A stretch of DNA of 64,000 nt from Pseudomonas koreensis (GCF_024169245.1 NZ_JALJWP010000001.1:1923501-1987500); one strand, 5' to 3'. Shown: positions 27,023 to 36,287, counted from the stretch's first letter. Numbers and translations are program-made. The notes: a model not told the origin generated them from the letters alone.

Positions 27023-29098
27023 ATGACGCGCACTGGAAAAATCTTCAGCTGGACCTTCGCCATCCTCGTGCTGCTAATGGCAGCCTTGATTCTGATCATC
27101 GTGTTTTTCGACTGGAACCGGATCAAACCCACCATCAACGCCAAAGTCTCGGAAGAATTGCACCGGGCGTTTGCCATCAATGGCAACCTCGCGGTGATCT
27201 GGCAGCGCGAGCCGGAAGAAGGCGGCTGGCGTGCCTGGGTGCCGTGGCCGCACGTGGTCGCCGAGGACTTGAGCCTGGGCAACCCGGACTGGTCGAAGCA
27301 GCCGCAGATGGTCACGCTCAAACGCGTCGAGCTGCGCATTTCACCGCTGGCCCTGCTGGCCCAGCGCGTGGTGATTCCACGCATTGACCTGACCGAGCCG
27401 AATGCCGAGCTGCAACGTCTGGCCGATGGCCGCGCCAACTGGACCTTCAAATTCGATCCCAAGGACCCGAACGCTGAGCCTTCGAGTTGGGTGGTCGATA
27501 TCGGCGCGATCGGTTTCGACAAGGGCCACGTGACCCTCGACGATCAGACGCTGAAGACCAATCTCGATGTGCTGATCGACCCGCTCGGCAAGCCGATTCC
27601 ATTCAGCGAAATCGTCGGCGACAAAGCGGCGAAAACCGCCGAGGACAAGGGCGGCGCACCGCAGGACTATGCCTTTGCCCTCAAGGTCAAAGGCCAGTAC
27701 CACGGGCAGAATCTCACCGGGCAGGGCAAGATCGGCGGACTGTTGGCGTTGCAGGACGCAAGCAAACCGTTTCCTTTGCAGGCCCAGGCGAAGATTGGCG
27801 ACACCCGTATCGAGCTGGCTGGCACCCTGACTGACCCGCTGAATCTCGGTGCGCTCGACCTGCGCCTGAAACTCGCGGGCGATAGCCTGGGCAATCTCTA
27901 TCCGCTGACCGGCGTGACCCTGCCGGACACGCCACCGTATTCCACCGACGGCCACCTGATCGCCAAGCTGCATGACGAGGCCGGGGCGAGATTCACTTAT
28001 GAGAAATTCAACGGCAAGATCGGCGACAGCGACATCCACGGTGACCTGACCTATGTGGCCAGTCAGCCACGGCCGAAACTCAGTGGCGCACTGGTTTCCA
28101 ATCAATTGCTGTTTGCCGACCTTGCGCCGCTGATCGGTGCCGATTCCAACACTGAGCAAAAGGCCCGTGGCGGCGCGAGCAAGCAACCCGCGGACAAGGT
28201 CCTGCCGGTAGAAGAGTTCAAGACCGATCGTTGGCGCGCCATGGATGCCGACGTCGAGTTCACCGGCAAGCGCATCGTCCATAGCGAGAAGCTGCCGTTC
28301 GAAGACCTTTATACCCATCTGAAACTCAACGACGGCGAGCTCAGTCTCGAGCCGCTGCGCTTTGGCGTGGCCGGCGGCACCCTGGACGCGCAGATTCGCC
28401 TCAATGGCCGCACCGAACCGCTGGAAGGCCGGGCGCGTTTGACCGCACGCAAGTTCAAACTGAAAGAGCTGTTCCCGACTTTCGAACCGATGAAAACCAG
28501 TTTCGGCGAGCTCAACGGTGATGCCGACATCAGCGGCCGTGGCAACTCCGTAGCGAAGCTGCTCGGCGGCGCCAACGGCAATCTGAAGATGCTGATCAAC
28601 GACGGGGCGATCAGCCGTGAGCTGATGGAATTGGCCGGGCTCAACGTCGGCAACTACGTGGTCGGCAAGATCTTTGGCGACAAGGAAGTGAAGATCAACT
28701 GCGCGGCGGCGGACTTCGATATCAAGACCGGCCTGGCGACCACGCGGCTATTTGTCTTCGATACCGAGAACGCGATCATCTACATTGATGGCACGGCAAA
28801 CATGGCCACCGAGCAATTGGACCTGACGGTGACACCGGAATCCAAGGGCTGGCGCCTGATCTCACTGCGCTCGCCGTTGTATGTACGCGGCAAGTTCATC
28901 AAACCGGATGCCGGCGTCAAAGCAGTGCCGCTGATGCTGCGTGGGGCGGGGATGGTCGCGTTGGGCGTGATCGCCGCACCAGCGGCGGGATTGCTGGCGC
29001 TGGTGGCGCCGAGCGGTGGCGAGCCGAATCAATGCGCGCCGTTGCTTGAGCAGATGAAGCAGGGCAAGGCGCCGGTGACAGTCAAACCGACCAAGTAA
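27023..29098 (+). CDS. AsmA family protein
   Basis: A 691-residue inner-membrane-anchored protein. One membrane segment at residues ~8-30 precedes a long periplasmic part with the AsmA-type repeats of beta structure (for example GHVTLDDQTLKTNLDV, and C-terminal GANGNLKMLINDGAISRELMELAGLNVGNYV). AsmA-like proteins of this layout are linked to phospholipid transfer to the outer membrane or envelope homeostasis. The ATG at 27023 has a GGAG-like site; a TTG two codons earlier is unlikely. Monocistronic. Confidence 0.88.
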   Translation: MTRTGKIFSWTFAILVLLMAALILIIVFFDWNRIKPTINAKVSEELHRAFAINGNLAVIWQREPEEGGWRAWVPWPHVVAEDLSLGNPDWSKQPQMVTLKRVELRISPLALLAQRVVIPRIDLTEPNAELQRLADGRANWTFKFDPKDPNAEPSSWVVDIGAIGFDKGHVTLDDQTLKTNLDVLIDPLGKPIPFSEIVGDKAAKTAEDKGGAPQDYAFALKVKGQYHGQNLTGQGKIGGLLALQDASKPFPLQAQAKIGDTRIELAGTLTDPLNLGALDLRLKLAGDSLGNLYPLTGVTLPDTPPYSTDGHLIAKLHDEAGARFTYEKFNGKIGDSDIHGDLTYVASQPRPKLSGALVSNQLLFADLAPLIGADSNTEQKARGGASKQPADKVLPVEEFKTDRWRAMDADVEFTGKRIVHSEKLPFEDLYTHLKLNDGELSLEPLRFGVAGGTLDAQIRLNGRTEPLEGRARLTARKFKLKELFPTFEPMKTSFGELNGDADISGRGNSVAKLLGGANGNLKMLINDGAISRELMELAGLNVGNYVVGKIFGDKEVKINCAAADFDIKTGLATTRLFVFDTENAIIYIDGTANMATEQLDLTVTPESKGWRLISLRSPLYVRGKFIKPDAGVKAVPLMLRGAGMVALGVIAAPAAGLLALVAPSGGEPNQCAPLLEQMKQGKAPVTVKPTK

Positions 29099-29109
29099 GC
29101 AGGGCAGAT

Positions 29110-29188
29110 CAAAAGATCGCAGCCTTCGGCAGCTCCTACATTTGGAATGCGTTCCCCCTGTAGGAGCTGCCGAAGGCTGCGATCTTTT
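29110..29188. repeat. REP-like pair (GCTGCCGAAGGCTGCGATC type)
   Basis: GATCGCAGCCTTCGGCAGCTCCTACA faces its complement across ~20 bp between convergent AsmA and ferritin-like genes. Confidence 0.88.
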
Positions 29189-29199
29189 GCTGTTAAGGA

Positions 29200-29730
29200 T
29201 TACAGATCGTTGAGGATGTCCGCCATGTCGTCGGCGTGCTCTTCTTCCTGGGCGAGGATGTCTTCGAAGATGCGCCGAGTGGTCGGGTCCTTGTCGCCGA
29301 TGTACTGGATGATTTCGCGATAGCTGTCGATGGCGATACGCTCGGCCACCAGATCCTCGTAAACCATCTCCTTGAGCGAGTTGCCCGCCACGTACTGCGC
29401 GTGGGACAGCTTGCTCAGCAGGTCGGGGTTGAACTCCGGCTCGCCGCCCAGTTGCACAATGCGTTCAGCGAGGCGATCGGCGTGCTCGGCTTCCTGGTTG
29501 GCGTGCTCGAGGAATTCGTCGGCGGCGACGTTGGCTTTCAGGCCGTTGGCCATGAAGTAGTGGCGCTTGTAGCGCAATACGCAGACCAGTTCGGTGGCCA
29601 GCGACTCGTTCAGCAAGCGCAGCACCTCCTCACGGTTGGCACTGTAGGTCTCGGTGACCGCGCCGTTTTCCACGTGTTGCCGTGCGCGTTCGCGCAGGGT
29701 TTGAACATCAGACAAATGCAGGTCACTCAT
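29200..29730 (-). CDS. Ferritin-like (bacterioferritin/Dps-type) protein
   Basis: A 176-residue four-helix protein. Paired metal-ligand motifs are visible: NESLATELVCVLRYKRHY with Glu, EHANQEAEHADRLAERI, VAERIAIDSYREII and AQEEEHADDM. The pattern fits the bacterioferritin/rubrerythrin di-iron family and resembles P. aeruginosa PA4880. It probably binds or oxidises iron and protects against peroxide. The start MSDLHLSDVQ is preceded by GGAG. It is monocistronic with a small dyad in its leader. Confidence 0.88.
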   Translation of the reverse strand: MSDLHLSDVQTLRERARQHVENGAVTETYSANREEVLRLLNESLATELVCVLRYKRHYFMANGLKANVAADEFLEHANQEAEHADRLAERIVQLGGEPEFNPDLLSKLSHAQYVAGNSLKEMVYEDLVAERIAIDSYREIIQYIGDKDPTTRRIFEDILAQEEEHADDMADILNDL

Positions 29731-29761
29731 TTCATTCTCCTGGAGGCTAATCCGATAGGCG

Positions 29762-29780
29762 CCACGTTCTGAAGACGTGG
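29762..29780. promoter_or_regulatory. Small dyad CCACGT-N7-ACGTGG in the ferritin-like leader
   Basis: Six-base perfect arms ~32 bp before the start codon. It could be an operator or a leader hairpin; no known box was matched. Confidence 0.3.
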
Positions 29781-29829
29781 TCGCTACCCAGGTTGTGAGT
29801 CTCGAGCGAAGCGAAAAGTTTTATGCGAT

Positions 29830-30768
29830 TTACGCCGGACTCCGTGCAGGAACTGCTGAAGACTGTGATCTCGGCGTCAGTCCGGACAACCGCGCTTCCT
29901 CCTGCAACCAGCGAAAAAATGCCCGCACCGGCGGATGGCGCTCGCGGCCGGGCACGCACAGCGCGCTGTAACCGGCGCCGTCGACCTGCACCTCACCCCG
30001 GTAGGGCACCAGCAAGCCGCTGGCGACGCTTTCCGACACCAGAATGTTGCTCGCCAGCACCAGACCCTGACCGGCGATCGCCGCTTGCAGCGCGTAATGT
30101 TCCTCGTCGTATGCGCGATTGACCGGATTTTGCTCCAGCCATTGCTCACCCGCCCTGGCACACCACGCCTGCCAGCCATGGGCGTAGAGCTTGGAATTGT
30201 GCCAGTGCACGCTGATCAGCGTCGGCGTGCGCCGCGCGGCCAGCGCCACTTGCTCGGGCGAGCCGTAAACGCCGAAGGACTCGTCGAACAGACACAGTCC
30301 ATACAGGTTCGGGTAATCGTCGAGGCTGTAGCGCAAGACCAGATCGACGCTGGCGTCCTGATGCAAATCGATGACCTCGCAATGGGTATCGAGGCGCACA
30401 TTGATCGTCGGATGCTGCGCATAGAAGCGCCCGAGGCGCGGCACCAGCCACAACGCGGCAAACGCCGCCGTGGTCGACAGTGTCAGGGTGCTGGCATTGC
30501 GTTGCGGGCGCAGGGTGTCGACGCTTTGCGCCACCTCCAGCAGCGCGCCGTGCACGCTGTGAAACAGACGCTCGCCAGCCTCGGTCAGGCGCACCTGGCG
30601 CGGCAAGCGTTCGAACAGGGCCACACCGAGCCAGTCCTCCAGCGAACGAATCTGATGAGAGATTGCCGTCGGCGTCACCGCCAGTTCTTCTGCCGCAGCC
30701 TTGAAGCTCAGCAGGCGCGAAGCGGATTCGAAAGCGCGCAGGGCAGTCAGCGGCAACGAAGCAAACAT
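29830..30768 (-). CDS. LysR-type regulator (GcvA-like)
   Basis: A 312-residue LysR-type protein with helix-turn-helix at about residues 19-45 (FKAAAEELAVTPTAISHQIRSLE), GcvA-type. It is divergent from the azoreductase-SMR pair with 120 bp between starts, which it may control. ATG at 30768 follows GGAG; the ATG four codons earlier has none. The last ~13 residues are read through a decayed REP-like sequence (29845-29871), so the tail is likely a late extension. Confidence 0.88.
   Translation of the reverse strand: MFASLPLTALRAFESASRLLSFKAAAEELAVTPTAISHQIRSLEDWLGVALFERLPRQVRLTEAGERLFHSVHGALLEVAQSVDTLRPQRNASTLTLSTTAAFAALWLVPRLGRFYAQHPTINVRLDTHCEVIDLHQDASVDLVLRYSLDDYPNLYGLCLFDESFGVYGSPEQVALAARRTPTLISVHWHNSKLYAHGWQAWCARAGEQWLEQNPVNRAYDEEHYALQAAIAGQGLVLASNILVSESVASGLLVPYRGEVQVDGAGYSALCVPGRERHPPVRAFFRWLQEEARLSGLTPRSQSSAVPARSPA
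29845..29871 (+). repeat. Decayed REP-like element inside the LysR 3' end
   Basis: TGCAGGAACTGCTGAAGACTGTGATCT matches TGTAGGAGCTGCCGAAGGCTGCGATCT at all but five positions, and all five are transitions. It lies within coding sequence for the C-terminus of the LysR protein. Confidence 0.65.
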
Positions 30769-30888
30769 TGAAAACTCCATGGATGAAATGGATTCATCCC
30801 GACTGATTTTTGCTCATTTGAATGGGCGCAGCTGTGGGCTTCAAGCTGCGAGTCACAAGTGAACTGATTGTAGTCGGAGAATTTATAC

Positions 30889-31527
30889 ATGAGCAGGATT
30901 CTTGTGGTGCATGGCAGTCCGCGTGGTGATCGGTCGACTTCGCGGCGTTTGGCGGAGGGATTTTTGGGTGCCTGGCAGGGGCGTCATCCTGAAGGGCAGG
31001 TGACCCGTCGTGAGGTTGGGCGGGTGCCGGTTCCTGCGGTCAATGAGGCTTTTGTCGCGGCGGCGTTTTATCCACAACCGCAGGCGCGGCCATTAGCGAT
31101 GCAGGCGGATCTGGCGCTCAGCGATCAATTGGTCGACGAGTTGTTCGCGCACGATCTGCTGCTGATTTCCACGCCGATGTACAACTTCAGCGTGCCCAGC
31201 GGCCTCAAGGCCTGGGTCGATCAGATCGTGCGGCTGGGGCTGACATTCGATCACACGCTGGACAACGGTGTTGCGCAATACACGCCGCTGTTGCAGGGCA
31301 AGAAAGCCTTGATCGTCACCAGTCGCGGCGGTTTCGGTTTCGGCCCGGGTGGTGAACTGGCGGCGCTCAACCATGCCGATCCGTGGCTGCGCACCGCGCT
31401 GGGCTTCATCGGTATCAATGACGTCAGCGTGGTCGCGGCCGAGGGCGAGGAATCCGCTGAGCGCACCTTCGCGGTGTCGGTGGCCGAGGCCGAGCAGCGG
31501 CTGCTCGAGCTGGCCCGGGAGTTCTGA
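30889..31527 (+). CDS. azoR: FMN-dependent NAD(P)H azoreductase-like oxidoreductase
   Basis: A 212-residue flavodoxin-like reductase. Phosphate-binding [18 protein letters not shown] near the start, [19 protein letters not shown] at the FMN site and [15 protein letters not shown] are typical of AzoR. Such enzymes reduce quinones and azo compounds with NAD(P)H. It abuts an SMR exporter gene and diverges from a LysR regulator, which suggests a quinone or xenobiotic stress response. Start ATG at 30889 fits the family; no clear alternative. Confidence 0.87.
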   Translation: MSRILVVHGSPRGDRSTSRRLAEGFLGAWQGRHPEGQVTRREVGRVPVPAVNEAFVAAAFYPQPQARPLAMQADLALSDQLVDELFAHDLLLISTPMYNFSVPSGLKAWVDQIVRLGLTFDHTLDNGVAQYTPLLQGKKALIVTSRGGFGFGPGGELAALNHADPWLRTALGFIGINDVSVVAAEGEESAERTFAVSVAEAEQRLLELAREF

Positions 31528-31833
31528 ATGGCCTGGCTGTTTCTGCTGATCGCCGCCGGCTTCGAAGTGACCTTTGCCATGGGCATGAAGTACGCCGAGG
31601 GCTTCACTCGCTTGTGGCCATCATTGATCACTGTGATTGCGGCAGTCGGCGGCATCGGGTTTCTGACCCTGGCCATGCGTGACTTGCCGGTGAGCATCGC
31701 CTATCCGATCTGGACCGCGATCGGTTCACTCGGCACGGTGTTTCTGGGTTTCGCGCTGCTCGGCGAAAGCCTGACACTGGTGAAACTGGTTTCGGTGGGG
31801 CTGATTGTGGCGGGAGTGGCGGGGCTGAAGTAG
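31528..31833 (+). CDS. Small multidrug resistance (SMR) family transporter
   Basis: A 101-residue inner-membrane protein with four hydrophobic helices. The essential Glu13 lies in helix 1 (IAAGFEVTF), and PIWTAIGSLGTVFLG contains the conserved Trp. SMR dimers export guanidinium or cationic toxic compounds against protons. Guanidinium exporters (Gdx/SugE) and drug exporters (EmrE) cannot be separated safely by eye. It starts immediately after the azoreductase stop, so it is co-transcribed. Confidence 0.88.
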   Translation: MAWLFLLIAAGFEVTFAMGMKYAEGFTRLWPSLITVIAAVGGIGFLTLAMRDLPVSIAYPIWTAIGSLGTVFLGFALLGESLTLVKLVSVGLIVAGVAGLK

Positions 31834-31922
31834 GCTCACCGTTGAGTTGTCATCGTCACGGTGGATGCTTGGCGGGCGTCTTGCACGTCTGGCATCCACT
31901 CATCGCGCACAAGGATGTAACC

Positions 31923-32801
31923 ATGTCGACACGTTATCCACTGGTGCTGGTGCCGGGCATGCTCGGCTTTGTCCGGCTGGTGCTTTACCCGTATTGGTTC
32001 GGCATCATCAAGGCCTTGCGCCGAGGTGGTGCGACGGTGGTCGCGGTGCAGGTCTCGCCACTCAATTCCACTGAGATGCGGGGCGAGCAGTTGCTGGCGC
32101 GGATTGAGGAAATCCTCCGCGAGACAGGGGCGCAAAAGGTCAACGTGTTCGGGCACAGCCAGGGCGCGTTGACGGCGCGATATGCGGCGGCGAAGCGTCC
32201 GGATCTGGTGGCGTCAGTGACGTCGGTGGCCGGGCCGAATCACGGTTCGGAGCTGGCCGATTATCTGGAAAAACACTATCCCGGCAACAGTGCCAAAGGG
32301 CGCTTGCTCGAGGCTTTGCTGCGCCTGATCGGCTGGATCATGGCATTGCTCGATACCGGCTACCACGGGCCGAAACTGCCGGTGGATATCCACGCTTCCC
32401 ATCAATCGCTGACCACGTCGGGCGTCGCCCTGTTCAATCAACGTTATCCACAAGGTTTGCCGCAAACCTGGGGCGGGCAGGGGCCGGAAGAGGTCAACGG
32501 TGTGCGCTATTACTCCTGGTCAGGGACGCTGCAACCGGGCAAGACCGATCGAGGCGGCAATCTCTTTGACGGTACCAATCGCAGTTGCCGATTGTTCGCC
32601 AAGACTTTCGTCCGCGAACCGGGGCAGTGCGATGGCATGGTCGGTCGCTACAGCTCGCATCTGGGCACGGTGATCGGTGATGACTATCCGCTGGATCATT
32701 TCGACATCGTCAATCAGTCGCTGGGTCTGGTGGGCAAAGGGGCGGATCCGGTGCGGCTGTTTGTCGAGCATGCGGCGCGGCTGGAAGCGGCCGGGTTATA
32801 G
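31923..32801 (+). CDS. Family I.1-type triacylglycerol lipase without signal peptide
   Basis: A 292-residue alpha/beta-hydrolase similar to Pseudomonas lipase LipA. The nucleophile elbow is GHSQG (Ser79), with Asp237 (CDGMV) and His259 (LDHFDIVNQ) completing the triad. The oxyanion region is PGMLGF. It lacks the usual signal peptide, and the two Cys of the LipA disulfide are replaced (GRYSSHL instead of TCSSHL; QTWGG instead of SACGE). It is thus probably cytoplasmic or exported by another route. No foldase gene (lif) is adjacent. ATG at 31923 follows AAGGA. Confidence 0.88.
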   Translation: MSTRYPLVLVPGMLGFVRLVLYPYWFGIIKALRRGGATVVAVQVSPLNSTEMRGEQLLARIEEILRETGAQKVNVFGHSQGALTARYAAAKRPDLVASVTSVAGPNHGSELADYLEKHYPGNSAKGRLLEALLRLIGWIMALLDTGYHGPKLPVDIHASHQSLTTSGVALFNQRYPQGLPQTWGGQGPEEVNGVRYYSWSGTLQPGKTDRGGNLFDGTNRSCRLFAKTFVREPGQCDGMVGRYSSHLGTVIGDDYPLDHFDIVNQSLGLVGKGADPVRLFVEHAARLEAAGL

Positions 32802-32810
32802 AAGCAAGAT

Positions 32811-32887
32811 CAGAAGATCGCAGCCTTCGGCAGCTCCTACCTTGAAATGCGCTCCCTGTAGGAGCTGCCGGAGGCTGCGATCTTTTC
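32811..32887. repeat. REP-like pair (GCTGCCGAAGGCTGCGATC type)
   Basis: GATCGCAGCCTTCGGCAGCTCCTAC faces TGTAGGAGCTGCCGGAGGCTGCGATCT. It lies between the convergent lipase and DMT transporter genes. Confidence 0.88.
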
Positions 32888-32889
32888 AA

Positions 32890-33777
32890 TCAGGCGACGC
32901 TGATTTTGCGGCCCAACACCGTGGTCCAGCGCTCCGACAAAATCACCCCACCCAACGTCAGCAATCCACCCACCAGGTGGTACATCGCCAACTGCTCCTT
33001 GAGCACCACCGCCGCAATCAACGCGGTAATCAGCGGCAGCAGATTGAAGAACAAGGTTGTCCGGCTCGGCCCCAGCCGCTGCACCGCCTGCATCCACGCC
33101 AGCGGCGCGACCATCGAGGCCAGCAGGCACGCATACAGCACCAGCGGCACGTTATGCAGATTCAGCCCGGTTTTCGGCGACACCGCGAACAACGGAAACA
33201 ACACGACAATTGCCACCAGCACCTGCAAGTACAGCAGCACCAGCGGCGGCAAACGCAGTTGCCATTTTTTCAGCAGGGTGCTGTAAACCGCATAGGCCAG
33301 CGTGGCGATCAGCATCATCGCGTCGCCCAGATTGACCCCGTGTTGCAGCAGCGCACCGAGGCTGCCGGCCGACACCACCACCAGTACGCCAGCGAACGAT
33401 AGGACTGCGCCGACCAGGGCGCCAGCAGTCAAACGTTGGCCGAGGCTGACGATCGCCATGGCCAGCGACATCAGCGGCATCAGCGAGAGGATGATGCCCA
33501 TGTTGGTCGCCGTGGTCAGGGTTGCAGCGAAGTAGGCGAGGCTCTGATACACCGCCATGCCGAGCACGCCGAGAATGAAAATCCGCCCGAGATTCGGCCG
33601 AATCTGCGGCCAGTGGGCGAAGACTTTCCTCAGCATGAACGGCGTGAACAGCACGCCGGCCAGCAGCCAGCGGTAGAAGCCGATCTCGGCCGGGAAGATC
33701 GCGCCGACCGCCAGTTTGTTGATCACGGTATTGCCGGCCCAGATGAAAATCGCCAGCAGGGGAAACGCGTATTGCAT
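32890..33777 (-). CDS. EamA/DMT family transporter
   Basis: A 295-residue protein with ten hydrophobic segments in two EamA repeats, starting MQYAFPLLAIFIWAGNTVINKLAV. Repeat signatures are GVLGMAVYQSLAYFAATLTTATN and ACLLASMVAPLAWMQAVQRLGPSRT. The family exports small metabolites or amino acids; no substrate can be read. It diverges from the AraC-type gene (98 bp between starts), which probably regulates it. ATG at 33777 was chosen because the longer frame adds a non-membrane extension. Confidence 0.85.
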   Translation of the reverse strand: MQYAFPLLAIFIWAGNTVINKLAVGAIFPAEIGFYRWLLAGVLFTPFMLRKVFAHWPQIRPNLGRIFILGVLGMAVYQSLAYFAATLTTATNMGIILSLMPLMSLAMAIVSLGQRLTAGALVGAVLSFAGVLVVVSAGSLGALLQHGVNLGDAMMLIATLAYAVYSTLLKKWQLRLPPLVLLYLQVLVAIVVLFPLFAVSPKTGLNLHNVPLVLYACLLASMVAPLAWMQAVQRLGPSRTTLFFNLLPLITALIAAVVLKEQLAMYHLVGGLLTLGGVILSERWTTVLGRKISVA

Positions 33778-33874
33778 GGGACAAAAACCAGTACGTTGAT
33801 GAAGCGCAATTATCGCCTGTCTGGATACCGGCCTATACTGCGAACCGGACAACCTGCCTCTGCATCCGGACAGC

Positions 33875-34669
33875 ATGAACAGCAAACACATCGATCTGCT
33901 CGATTTCAGCGAACTGCCGTCAGCGGTGTACTTTCGCTACGCCGATTTCAACGCCCACGAATATGCCGCGCCGCATCGGCATCCCTGGGGCACGCTGGAA
34001 TACGCGGCCCACGGCGTGCTGCACATGGATGTCGACGGCAGTCGCTTCATGTCGCCGCCGCAATACGCGGTGTGGGTGCCGCCCGAGGTCGAGCACAGTT
34101 TCTACAGTCATCAACCGGTCAACTATCGTGCGGTGTGCCTGGATCCTGGCGTCTGCGCGCGCTTGCCAGCGCGGGCCTGCACGTTGGCAATCAGCGACAT
34201 TCTCAAGGCGATTCTCAAGGACTTCGCCGCCCGCGATGTGAAGATCCCCGAGCACGAAGCCGATCAGCGTCTGGCCCAGGTATTGGTCGATCAACTGCAA
34301 CAGGCGCCGGTGCAGGAATGTTACCTGCCGTATGCGAGCAGTCCTGGCTTGTTGGCGATTCTCGAAGCCTTGCAGGCCGAACCCGGCAGCAATCTGCCGC
34401 TGGCGCATTGGGCCGCGCAGGTGCATGTCAGCGAGCGCACGTTGGCTCGGCAATTTGTTCGGGAACTGGGGATGAGCTTCGGCGAGTGGCGCCAACGCTT
34501 GCGATATCTGGCGGCGATCGAAGCGCTGGAAACCTCGCGCTCGGTGCAGGAAATCGCTTTCGACCTCGGCTACAGCAGCGGCTCGGCCTTCATCGCCATG
34601 TTTGCCCGCCAGGCGGGTTGTACACCGGAGCAATATCGGCGCAGTCACTTCGAGGGCAGGAAGGTGTAA
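33875..34669 (+). CDS. AraC-type regulator
   Basis: A 264-residue regulator with an N-terminal cupin-like sensing domain (HRHPWGTLEYAAHGVLHMDVDG) and a C-terminal pair of helix-turn-helix motifs (HVSERTLARQFVRELGMSFGEWRQRLR; RSVQEIAFDLGYSSGSAFIAMFARQAGCTPEQYR). The DNA-binding part is standard. It is divergent from the DMT transporter, its likely target. The N-terminal ATG at 33875 is the only start that keeps the cupin domain whole. Confidence 0.9.
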   Translation: MNSKHIDLLDFSELPSAVYFRYADFNAHEYAAPHRHPWGTLEYAAHGVLHMDVDGSRFMSPPQYAVWVPPEVEHSFYSHQPVNYRAVCLDPGVCARLPARACTLAISDILKAILKDFAARDVKIPEHEADQRLAQVLVDQLQQAPVQECYLPYASSPGLLAILEALQAEPGSNLPLAHWAAQVHVSERTLARQFVRELGMSFGEWRQRLRYLAAIEALETSRSVQEIAFDLGYSSGSAFIAMFARQAGCTPEQYRRSHFEGRKV

Positions 34670-34732
34670 CAAGCTTTGACTACACTGCGACAGAGGCCGC
34701 ATCCATCGGTGCGGCAACAAGGAGAAAACTCC

Positions 34733-35038
34733 ATGAAGATCTTGCGTGTGCCGTTGTTGATTATCGGGCTGCTTGTGTGTTCCCAGGGTTTCGCCGCCAC
34801 GGCGCAACAGAACAAGATGACCACCTGCAATGCCGATGCGACGGCCAAGAGCTTGAAGGGCGATGAGCGCAAGGCGTTCATGAGCACCTGCCTGAAAGCG
34901 GCGCCAGCGGCCAACGATGGCAAGGTGCTGACCCCGCAACAGCAGAAGATGTCCACCTGCAATGCCGATGCGAAAACCAAGGCGCTGACCGGTGATGCGC
35001 GCAAGACGTTCATGAGTGAGTGTCTGAAGAAAAAGTGA
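34733..35038 (+). CDS. psiF: PsiF family phosphate-starvation protein
   Basis: A 101-residue precursor with a signal peptide ending GFA, followed by two PsiF repeats (MTTCNADATAKSLKGDERKAFMSTCLK and MSTCNADAKTKALTGDARKTFMSECLK). Each repeat has two conserved Cys. PsiF in E. coli is induced by phosphate starvation; its role is unknown. The protein is probably periplasmic. AGGAG precedes the ATG. Monocistronic. Confidence 0.88.
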   Translation: MKILRVPLLIIGLLVCSQGFAATAQQNKMTTCNADATAKSLKGDERKAFMSTCLKAAPAANDGKVLTPQQQKMSTCNADAKTKALTGDARKTFMSECLKKK

Positions 35039-35071
35039 AACGGTAAATAATGTGGTGAGTGTGCCGGCCTC

Positions 35072-35136
35072 TTCGCGAGCAGGCTCGCTCCCACATTTGA
35101 CACGCGTACTACTGTGGGAGCGAGCCTGCTCGCGAA
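35072..35136. repeat. REP pair between psiF and the AI-2E gene
   Basis: TTCGCGAGCAGGCTCGCTCCCAC then GTGGGAGCGAGCCTGCTCGCGAA, 18 bp apart. Confidence 0.88.
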
Positions 35137-35242
35137 AGCGCCTGTGAGTGCACCGCCAATCCCACGCCCCGCATATCCCTAGTGCTAACCCCGGATCGCT
35201 GGCAGACTGCCCATCCTTTCACGCCGTTCGTTTTGAGGCTGT

Positions 35243-36256
35243 ATGCCAACGTTTTCTCAGCGTCATGTTGTGTTCTGGGTCAGTTGCATCATCATTTTTG
35301 GCGGTTTGCTGCTGGTGCTGCCGCTGCGCTTGCTGCCGAGCCTGCTCGCCGGCTTGCTGGTGTTCGAGCTGGTCAACATGCTCACCCCGCAACTGCAACG
35401 GCTGATCGAAGGGCGGCGTGCGCGCTGGTTGGCGGTGGCGCTGCTCGGCACGCTGGTAGTGAGTGTGCTGGCGCTGATCTTCGCCGGGGCAATCAGTTTC
35501 CTCCTGCATGAAGCGGAAAATCCGGGCGCCTCGCTGGATAAGTTCATGGGCGTGGTCGATCGCGCGCGCGGGCAGTTGCCGCCGTTCATCGATGCTTATC
35601 TGCCGGCCAGCGCAGCGGAATTTCGTGTGGCGATCGGCGAGTGGGCGAGCAAGCATCTGGCGGATCTGCAACTGGTGGGCAAGGATGCTGCGCACATGTT
35701 CGTCACCCTGCTGATCGGCATGGTGCTCGGCGCGATCATCGCCCTGCAGCGCATCCCCGATGTGACCAAGCGCAAACCGCTGGCCGCCGCCCTGTTCGAC
35801 CGTTTGCATCTGCTGGTGCAGGCGTTCCGCAATATCGTCTTCGCGCAGATCAAGATTTCCCTGCTCAACACCGTGTTCACCGGGATCTTCCTCGCGGTGA
35901 TCCTGCCGATGTTCGGCATCAAGCTGCCGCTGACCAAAACCCTGATCGTGCTGACCTTCCTGCTCGGCCTGCTGCCGGTGATCGGCAACCTGATGTCGAA
36001 CACGCTGATCACTATCGTCGGGCTGTCGCTGTCGATCTGGGTGGCGATCGCCGCGCTGGGCTACCTGATCGTTATCCACAAGCTCGAATACTTCCTCAAC
36101 GCGCGCATCGTCGGCGGGCAGATCAGTGCCAAGTCGTGGGAGTTGCTGTTGGCGATGCTGGTGTTCGAAGCCGCGTTCGGTTTGCCGGGAGTGGTGGCGG
36201 GGCCGATTTATTACGCGTATCTGAAGAGTGAGTTGAAGCTGGGCGGGATGGTCTAA
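35243..36256 (+). CDS. AI-2E family transporter (PerM/YdiK-like)
   Basis: A 337-residue membrane protein with about seven hydrophobic segments. The domain contains LLPVIGNLMSNTLITIVGLSLS and the C-terminal EAAFGLPGVVAGPIYYAYLKSEL, both typical of the family. The name derives from TqsA, an AI-2 exporter, but many members export other solutes or act as sodium/proton antiporters. Start ATG at 35243 fits the family. It stands alone between REP pairs. Confidence 0.85.
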   Translation: MPTFSQRHVVFWVSCIIIFGGLLLVLPLRLLPSLLAGLLVFELVNMLTPQLQRLIEGRRARWLAVALLGTLVVSVLALIFAGAISFLLHEAENPGASLDKFMGVVDRARGQLPPFIDAYLPASAAEFRVAIGEWASKHLADLQLVGKDAAHMFVTLLIGMVLGAIIALQRIPDVTKRKPLAAALFDRLHLLVQAFRNIVFAQIKISLLNTVFTGIFLAVILPMFGIKLPLTKTLIVLTFLLGLLPVIGNLMSNTLITIVGLSLSIWVAIAALGYLIVIHKLEYFLNARIVGGQISAKSWELLLAMLVFEAAFGLPGVVAGPIYYAYLKSELKLGGMV

Positions 36257-36287
36257 CCGCTGGATCCGTGGTGCCTGATCTGGCGCC

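Noticed and set aside
33436..34866. Plus-strand frame spanning the DMT transporter and AraC genes
   Set aside because: Runs out of frame through two real genes and lacks family sequence.
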